DNA of 63,679 nucleotides from positions 1 through 63,679 of the forward strand of contig NZ_LVCF01000036.1 of the NCBI RefSeq assembly GCF_001594145.1, given 5' to 3'. The position numbers were made by a program, and so were the translations under genes. The stretch is from Branchiibius sp. NY16-3462-2 (lineage in GTDB: Bacteria; Actinomycetota; Actinomycetes; Actinomycetales; Dermatophilaceae). Positions 59,285 through 63,679 of this stretch are shown one piece after another (within the stretch, counting starts at the first letter, position 1; each line of letters opens with the position of its first letter). Below the pieces are notes generated by a model. It did no database searches. It had not been told where the DNA came from and saw nothing but the letters and a program-made list of their open reading frames with translations.

Positions 59285-59988
59285 TCACCATCGATTACGA
59301 CACGTTCGACGTGCAGCCGGGGATGAGTTTCCTGGACGTGGGCGCGGGGCAGGGCCGTCATTCGTACGCCGCGTTGAGACGGGGTGCGAACGTCACTGCG
59401 TTCGACATGAACGAGGCCGACCTGGCCGACGTGAAGTCGATGTTCGGGGCGATGGAGTTGGAGGGCGAGGTGCCTGCGGGAGCTACGGCGACGGTGCAGC
59501 ACGGGGATGCCCGCGCGATGCCGTTTGCCGACGGGTCCTTCGACCGGGTCCTGGCCTCGGAGATCCTGGAGCACATCCATGAGGACGAGGCCGCGATCGC
59601 CGAGATCGCCCGCGTGACCAAACCCGGGGGGCGGGTTGCCGTCACTGTGCCGCGCAACTGGCCCGAGCAGGTCTGCTGGAAGTTGTCCGATGAGTACCAC
59701 GAGGTCGAGGGTGGTCACATCCGCATCTACCAGGCCAGTGACCTGGTCGCGAAGCTCACGGCAGCCGGCCTCACGCCGTACAAGACGGAGCACGCGCACG
59801 CCCTGCACGCGCCGTACTGGTGGCTCAAATGCGCGGTCGGGCCGGACAACGAGAATTTCGCGACGCGCGGCTATCACAAGCTGTTGGTGTGGGACATGAT
59901 GAAGGCGCCCGCGATCACCCGCGTCGGTGAGCGGGTGCTGAATCCCGTCCTCGGTAAGAGCTTCGTTGTCTATCTGACCAAGCCGTGA
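59281..59988 (+). CDS. Class I SAM-dependent methyltransferase, 235 aa (second gene of the operon)
   Basis: SAM-binding motif I FLDVGAGQGRHSYAAL (about 18-33), motif II VTAFDMNEADL, then GDARAMPFADGSFDRVLASEI and TKPGGRVAVTVPRNW. This is the Methyltransf_11 layout of small-molecule methyltransferases. The C-terminal WWLKCAVG plus YHKLLVWDMMK is unusual and may be the substrate side. Stop and start overlap the genes on both sides by 4 nt, so the set is tightly coupled. Confidence 0.88.
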   Translation: MITIDYDTFDVQPGMSFLDVGAGQGRHSYAALRRGANVTAFDMNEADLADVKSMFGAMELEGEVPAGATATVQHGDARAMPFADGSFDRVLASEILEHIHEDEAAIAEIARVTKPGGRVAVTVPRNWPEQVCWKLSDEYHEVEGGHIRIYQASDLVAKLTAAGLTPYKTEHAHALHAPYWWLKCAVGPDNENFATRGYHKLLVWDMMKAPAITRVGERVLNPVLGKSFVVYLTKP

Positions 59989-61037
59989 CCTTCGCTGTCC
60001 CTGGTGTGCTGAGCACCGAACAGGTCCGCCGCACAGGGGATTTCATCGCTTCCTTGCAGGCGGCGGACGGTGCCATCCCGTGGTTCTCCGGTGGTCACGT
60101 CGATCCCTGGGACCACGTGGAAGCAGCGATGGGGCTGACCGTCACCGGCCACCTGTCCGAAGCGGCCGCGGCGTATCAATGGTTGATCGACACGCAACGG
60201 CCCGACGGTTCGTGGCCGATGTCGGTGCGTGACGGGGTGGTCATCGACGCTGCTGCGGACACCAACCAGTGCGCCTACATCGCGGTCGGCGCCTGGCATT
60301 TCTATCTGGTCACCCAACGGATCGATGCGTTGACCTGGATCTGGCCGACGGTGGAGCGCGCGCTGAACTTCGTGGTGCGAGCGCAACGACCCGGTGGTGA
60401 ATTGGCCTGGGCGGCGGACGATTCCGGACGGTTGGTCGACGGCGCGTTGCTTACGGGATGTTCGAGCTCCTGGCAGGCGCTGCGGTGCGGCGAGCTGATT
60501 GCGCACACGATCGGAGTGGATCGACCGCGGTGGCGGTGGGCGGCGAACATACTGGCCGAGGCGATCTGCGACAGGCCCGCGCTCTTTCTGGACAAGTCGC
60601 GATTCTCGATGGACTGGTACTACCCGGTGCTGTCGGGCGCGTTGCGTGGGCCCGGGGCAGCTTCCCGGGTGTGCGATTCGTGGTCCCGGTATGTCATGCC
60701 CGGCGAAGGTGTGCGCTGTGTGGACGACGAACCGTGGGTGACGGCTGCGGAGACGGTCGAGCTGGTCGCCGCTCTGGACGCTATCGGCGAATCAGCGTCT
60801 GCGCGCAAGCTTTTCGCGGAGATTCAGTCGCTTCGCGACGACGAGACGGGCGGCTACTGGACCGGCCGCAACGTCGTGAACGACCAGGTGTGGCCCGTGG
60901 AGCAGACGTCGTGGACGGCCGGGGCGATGTTGCTGGCGGCCGACGCGCTGGTCGGGGCGACGGGTGGCGCATCGTTGTGGCGGGACCTCGGGGTCGGGTC
61001 CGGTGTTATCGAGGTCGACAAGGAGGCCGTGAGTTGA
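59985..61037 (+). CDS. Prenyltransferase/squalene-cyclase-like alpha-toroid protein, 350 aa (third gene of the operon)
   Basis: The chain has QW-like repeats typical of alpha/alpha-barrel proteins: LQAADGAIPWFSGG near 20, DTQRPDGSWPM near 77, AQRPGGELAWAA near 128 and DDETGGYWTGRN near 290. This is the fold of squalene cyclases and prenyltransferase beta subunits. No DxDD protonation motif or prenyltransferase zinc site is visible, so it is not a standard cyclase or protein prenyltransferase. The GTG at 59985 overlaps the methyltransferase stop. It probably binds the cluster's lipid or aglycone intermediate; that is inference. Confidence 0.8.
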   Translation: MTFAVPGVLSTEQVRRTGDFIASLQAADGAIPWFSGGHVDPWDHVEAAMGLTVTGHLSEAAAAYQWLIDTQRPDGSWPMSVRDGVVIDAAADTNQCAYIAVGAWHFYLVTQRIDALTWIWPTVERALNFVVRAQRPGGELAWAADDSGRLVDGALLTGCSSSWQALRCGELIAHTIGVDRPRWRWAANILAEAICDRPALFLDKSRFSMDWYYPVLSGALRGPGAASRVCDSWSRYVMPGEGVRCVDDEPWVTAAETVELVAALDAIGESASARKLFAEIQSLRDDETGGYWTGRNVVNDQVWPVEQTSWTAGAMLLAADALVGATGGASLWRDLGVGSGVIEVDKEAVS

Positions 61038-61663
61038 CCGAGATGCTGCCCGCGCCGCTGCCGTTGCAGGTGGCGGCGGCCGTGGCCCGGACCAAGGGCT
61101 TCATGCCGGAGGCGGAGGGCGAGGCACTCCACGCCCACGCAATGTCGTCATTGCCCGGGACCTGGTTGGAGATCGGCACCTACTGCGGCAAGTCCACGCT
61201 CATCCTGGGGGACGCGGCCCGTCGGGTCGGGTCGTCGCTGGTGACGGTCGATCACCATCACGGGTCGGAGGAGAACCAGCCCGGGTGGGAGTGGCACGAC
61301 ACCTCGATGGTCGATCCGCAGTCGGGCATGTTGGACACACTGCCGACCTTCCGGCCGGTGCTCGACTCGCTGTCGGACGTGTGCAGCGCGGTTGTCGGCT
61401 CGACGGAGGTCGTCGCACGGTGGTGGGCCTCGCCGCTCGCGCTGCTCTTCCTGGATGGCAACCACACCGAGGAGACCGCGCAGCACGACTACGCTGCCTT
61501 CGCTCCGTTTGTGGTGCCCGGTGGGACGCTGTTGGTGCACGACGTCTTCCCCGATCCGGCCGACGGGGGACAGGCGCCGTGGCATGTGGTGCAGCGGGCG
61601 TTGTCCGAAGGATTCGTCGAGATCGCGCGGCACGGTTCGTTGCGCGTGCTCCGCCGCACCTGA
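61034..61663 (+). CDS. Class I SAM methyltransferase (Methyltransf_24-like), 209 aa (fourth gene of the operon)
   Basis: SAM site WLEIGTYCGKSTLILGDAAR (about 46-65), acidic and histidine-rich VTVDHHHGSEENQPGW, and LLFLDGNHTEETAQHDYAAF with GGTLLVHDVFPDP. The LDGNHTxxxxxxDxxxF pattern is that of the Methyltransf_24 branch of catechol-O-methyltransferase-like and cephalosporin-hydroxylase-like enzymes. Start is TTG 61034 (overlapping the previous stop) or ATG 61043. It closes the GT4-MT-cyclase-like-MT operon. Confidence 0.85.
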   Translation: MTEMLPAPLPLQVAAAVARTKGFMPEAEGEALHAHAMSSLPGTWLEIGTYCGKSTLILGDAARRVGSSLVTVDHHHGSEENQPGWEWHDTSMVDPQSGMLDTLPTFRPVLDSLSDVCSAVVGSTEVVARWWASPLALLFLDGNHTEETAQHDYAAFAPFVVPGGTLLVHDVFPDPADGGQAPWHVVQRALSEGFVEIARHGSLRVLRRT

Positions 61664-61684
61664 CGCCACTTCCGTGCTTGCAAT

Positions 61685-61701
61685 GTGCTAGCATTCCGTA
61701 G
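61685..61701 (+). promoter_or_regulatory. Leaderless promoter/operator of the vapBC-like module
   Basis: GTGCTAGCAT (61685-61694) contains -10 TAGCAT (61689-61694) 7 nt before ATG 61702. TGCTAGCATTC is identical to the element before the RHH-VOC genes at 49585. Confidence 0.6.
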
Positions 61702-61929
61702 ATGGCGACCTTGTATGTCCGCGATGTGCCCGACGAGGTTGCTGAGACGCTCAAGCGAAGAGCAGCAGCCCAGGGCACTTCTTTGTCGGCTTACGTAGCA
61801 ACCGAACTGGTGAAGCTTGGCGCCCGGCCCTCCAACGATGAGGTCGTCGCCCGGCTTCGTCGCCTCGATCGCTCCGCAGCGCCCTCCTCCCTCGAAATCG
61901 TCTCGGCGATCCAGGCCGAGCGGAGGTGA
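61702..61929 (+). CDS. VapB/FitA-type antitoxin, 75 aa
   Basis: N-terminal ribbon-helix-helix: TLYVRDVPDEVAETLKRRAA and AQGTSLSAYVATEL, then a C-terminal toxin-binding tail ending SLEIVSAIQAERR. It should neutralise the adjacent PIN toxin and repress the operon through the TGCTAGCA element upstream. The stop overlaps the GTG of the toxin by 4 nt. Confidence 0.87.
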   Translation: MATLYVRDVPDEVAETLKRRAAAQGTSLSAYVATELVKLGARPSNDEVVARLRRLDRSAAPSSLEIVSAIQAERR

Positions 61930-62306
61930 TGGTGGTGGACGCCTCCGCGATGGTGGAGGCGTTGGTTGGTCGTGCGCCGGACGATCAACTGCTCGAGATG
62001 CTCGCCGGGGATCTCCATGCCCCGTACGTGCTCGACGTTGAGGTTCTCTCGGCGTTGCGCGGCCTCGAGCTGGCGAACAAGATCCCGGAGGCCGTCGCTG
62101 CGGCGGCGAAGGCGACGTTCTTCGAATTCGCCATTACTCGATACGAGACCGAGCCCCTCGCGGAACGCATCTGGCAGTTGCGCCATCAGTTCACGGCGTA
62201 CGACGCGTCCTACATCGCGCTTGCCGAGGGTCTGGATGCGTCGCTACTTACGTGCGACAAGAAGTTGGCTGGCCGCGGTCACACCGCGCTCGTCGTGGTC
62301 TGTTGA
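61926..62306 (+). CDS. VapC-type PIN-domain toxin, 126 aa
   Basis: PIN RNase with the full acidic quartet: D5 in MVVDASAM, E39 in VLDVEVLS, D93 in AYDASYIALA and D111 in TCDKKLA. VapC toxins cleave tRNA or rRNA when freed from VapB. GTG 61926 overlaps the antitoxin stop. The set lies directly behind the four-gene GT/methyltransferase operon. Confidence 0.9.
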   Translation: MMVVDASAMVEALVGRAPDDQLLEMLAGDLHAPYVLDVEVLSALRGLELANKIPEAVAAAAKATFFEFAITRYETEPLAERIWQLRHQFTAYDASYIALAEGLDASLLTCDKKLAGRGHTALVVVC

Positions 62307-62353
62307 CTTCGAGCGATGAGTTGCGCGGCGTCGGGAGACAGGACAATAGGTCG

Positions 62354-63454
62354 GTGACCAACGAGTCGGGCGCTTTAGACGGGATTGTCGTCGCCGACTT
62401 CGGGCGGGTGCTCGCGGCGCCGTACGCGACCATGCTGCTGGGCGATCTCGGTGCCGAGGTCATCAAGATCGAGCGGCCCGGCACAGGAGATGAGACGCGG
62501 GGCTGGGGTCCGCCGTACACGCCGGATGGTCGCTCGACGTACTTCGAGGCGATCAATCGCAACAAGACCTCTCGCGCGCTCGACCTGAAGGATCCCGAGG
62601 ATCTGGCGGCCGCGCGCGAGCTGGCCTCTCGCGCGGACGTGGTCGTGCAGAACTTCCTGCCGGGCACGATGGAGAAGCTCGGCCTGGGATACGACGACCT
62701 GCGCGCGGTCAATCCTGGCGTGATCTATTGCAGCGTCAGCGGATTCGGTCAACAGTCGACCTCACCGGGTTACGACCTGTTGATCCAGGCGGCCGGTGGG
62801 TTGATGAGCGTCACGGGCCCCGGCCCCGAGCAGCCGACGAAGGCGGGGGTGGCGCTGATCGACGTACTCACCGGTGTGCACGCGGCGGTCGGCATCATCG
62901 CGGCCCTGTTCCACCGGGAGCGCACCGGGCAGGGGCAGCGGGTGGATATCGACCTGATGAGTACGTCGCTCGCCACCCTGGTGAACCAGGCCTCCGGTTA
63001 TCTGCTGGCTGGCAACGTGCCTCGCGCGATGGGCAACGCGCACCCGTCACTGTCGCCGTACGACGTGTATCAAGCCGCCGACAAACAGATGGTGATCGCG
63101 TGTGGCAACGACGCCCAATTCCGCTCTCTCGCAGCGGTGGTCGGTGCACCGGAACTTGCCGATGACCCGCGATTCATTCGCAACGTGGATCGGACCGAGC
63201 ACGCTGCCGAACTGACACAAGTCTTGAATTCGCTTCTCGCGCAACGGACCGCGCACGAATGGTGCGAAGCGCTTGCCGCTCAACGGATCGCCGCTGGCCC
63301 GATCAACAACGTGGCTGACGCGTTTGCCTATGCGGACGAGATGGGCCTGACGCCGGTCCGCGATTGCGCCGGTACCCCGGTCGTCGCGAACCCGATCAAT
63401 CTCTCGCAGACGCCGGTCACCTACCGCCTCGCGCCCCCGCACCTGCCGGAGTAG
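62354..63454 (+). CDS. Class III CoA-transferase (CaiB/BaiF type), 366 aa
   Basis: Transfers CoA between carboxylic acids through an aspartyl-CoA intermediate. N-terminal GIVVADFGRVLAAPYATMLL, then GDLGAEVIKIERPGTGDETR, the nucleophile D141 in GYDLLIQAAGG, and C-terminal AGPINNVADAFAYADEMG. GTG 62354 is 6 nt after GACAAT, another likely leaderless start. Substrate is not predictable; no acyl-CoA dehydrogenase or ligase gene is adjacent in the window. Confidence 0.9.
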   Translation: MTNESGALDGIVVADFGRVLAAPYATMLLGDLGAEVIKIERPGTGDETRGWGPPYTPDGRSTYFEAINRNKTSRALDLKDPEDLAAARELASRADVVVQNFLPGTMEKLGLGYDDLRAVNPGVIYCSVSGFGQQSTSPGYDLLIQAAGGLMSVTGPGPEQPTKAGVALIDVLTGVHAAVGIIAALFHRERTGQGQRVDIDLMSTSLATLVNQASGYLLAGNVPRAMGNAHPSLSPYDVYQAADKQMVIACGNDAQFRSLAAVVGAPELADDPRFIRNVDRTEHAAELTQVLNSLLAQRTAHEWCEALAAQRIAAGPINNVADAFAYADEMGLTPVRDCAGTPVVANPINLSQTPVTYRLAPPHLPE

Positions 63455-63457
63455 CCG

Positions 63458-63589
63458 ATGGGTTTCTGGAAGCGGCGGCGGCTGTCGACGGCAGCTCGAT
63501 CGGCCCACGAACTGCTTGAGCCATACGTGTACTACCCCGAGAACGACCATCCGGGTTTGCCCCCGGTTTGGTTGACACCTGACTTGTGA
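63458..63589 (+). pseudogene. 5' fragment of a small gene, apparently cut by an IS insertion
   Basis: An ATG 3 nt after the CoA-transferase stop opens a basic 38-residue stretch (MGFWKRRRLSTAARSAHELL, then YVYYPENDHPGLPPVW). The last few residues (LTPDL) come from what looks like the left end of the IS3-type element that begins about 63573. The original reading frame probably continued. No family recognised. Confidence 0.4.
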
Positions 63590-63679
63590 GGATCGTGGTC
63601 CTCGCTGGAAGGATGTTCACCATGCCCAAGCCGTATCCGAAGGAGTTCCGCGACGACGTCGTGGCAGTGGCCCGCAAGG
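63573..63679 (+). mobile_element. Left end and orfA start of an IS3-type element, cut by the window edge
   Basis: TGACACCTGACTTGTGAGG at about 63573 has the TG start of IS3-family terminal repeats. An ORF from ATG 63622 (MPKPYPKEFRDDVVAVARK) runs off the window; that N-terminus is typical of IS3 orfA HTH proteins. GGAAGGA is 7 nt before the ATG. Exact ends cannot be set without the other end. Confidence 0.75.

Overview
This is a GC-rich actinobacterial chromosome segment. The evidence is very high GC at third codon positions, many GTG starts, frequent ATGA/GTGA stop-start overlaps, several genes whose start codon sits 6-7 nt after a TANNNT-type -10 box (leaderless transcripts), a DUF222/13E12 HNH endonuclease, a GylR-type IclR/glycerol cluster and a YczE/MocR pair. 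The gene set and the abundance of GTACGCCG/GTACGTCG words suggest a Micrococcales lineage such as Dermacoccaceae, but that placement is inference. I see no rRNA, tRNA, CRISPR array or prophage. No stretch longer than 300 bases lacks a gene or gene remnant.

Layout. 1-2700 is a decayed strip: the start of an HTH/transposase-like gene at the left edge, a truncated VOC gene, a truncated aminoglycoside-phosphotransferase-like gene, an intact GNAT gene with a tiny membrane ORF behind it, and a broken dihydrofolate-reductase-like gene. 2685-11600 holds housekeeping and small accessory genes: acylphosphatase, DUF427, an unrecognised 192-aa protein, family-5 uracil-DNA glycosylase, aldo/keto reductase, SLC13 permease, a secreted alpha/beta hydrolase, an EEP nuclease, a barstar-like protein beside a NYN-LOTUS nuclease, and a YggT-like protein. 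11883-19910 has UDP-glucose dehydrogenase and a glycerol regulon (glpK1 and its IclR regulator on the left; glpF, glpK2 and glpD on the right). 19903-32934 carries a LysR/TDT pair, pgi, a PCD-VOC fusion, a frameshifted nucleoside deaminase, the HNH gene behind a LexA-like box, a CPA1 antiporter, a LysR/EamA pair and ilvD.

32950-40530 is a regulatory block: DUF6328 protein, universal stress protein, two tandem LuxR-type regulators (one with an N-terminal domain resembling XcyI-type restriction enzymes) and two paralogous NarL-type two-component systems flanking a DUF4352 membrane protein. 40794-55190 contains FAD oxidoreductase, GNAT, pfkA, a frameshifted NUDIX gene, two alpha/beta hydrolases, OsmC, a PAP2-DAGK fusion, a ribbon-helix-helix gene overlapping a VOC gene, yczE/MocR, a cysteine dioxygenase-rhodanese operon behind a possible leaderless Cys-containing uORF, and zwf. 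With pgi and pfkA, zwf makes three central sugar-phosphate genes in the window.

55211-63679 has a geranylgeranyl-reductase-like flavoprotein divergent from a Baeyer-Villiger monooxygenase, then a compact four-gene operon (GT4 glycosyltransferase, methyltransferase, prenyltransferase/squalene-cyclase-like repeat protein, second methyltransferase), a VapBC module, a class III CoA-transferase and the start of an IS3-type element. The strongest candidates for something undescribed are the GT4-MT-prenyltransferase-like-MT operon, the restriction-enzyme-like/LuxR fusion, and the RHH-VOC gene pair that shares a leaderless promoter/operator with vapBC 12 kb away.
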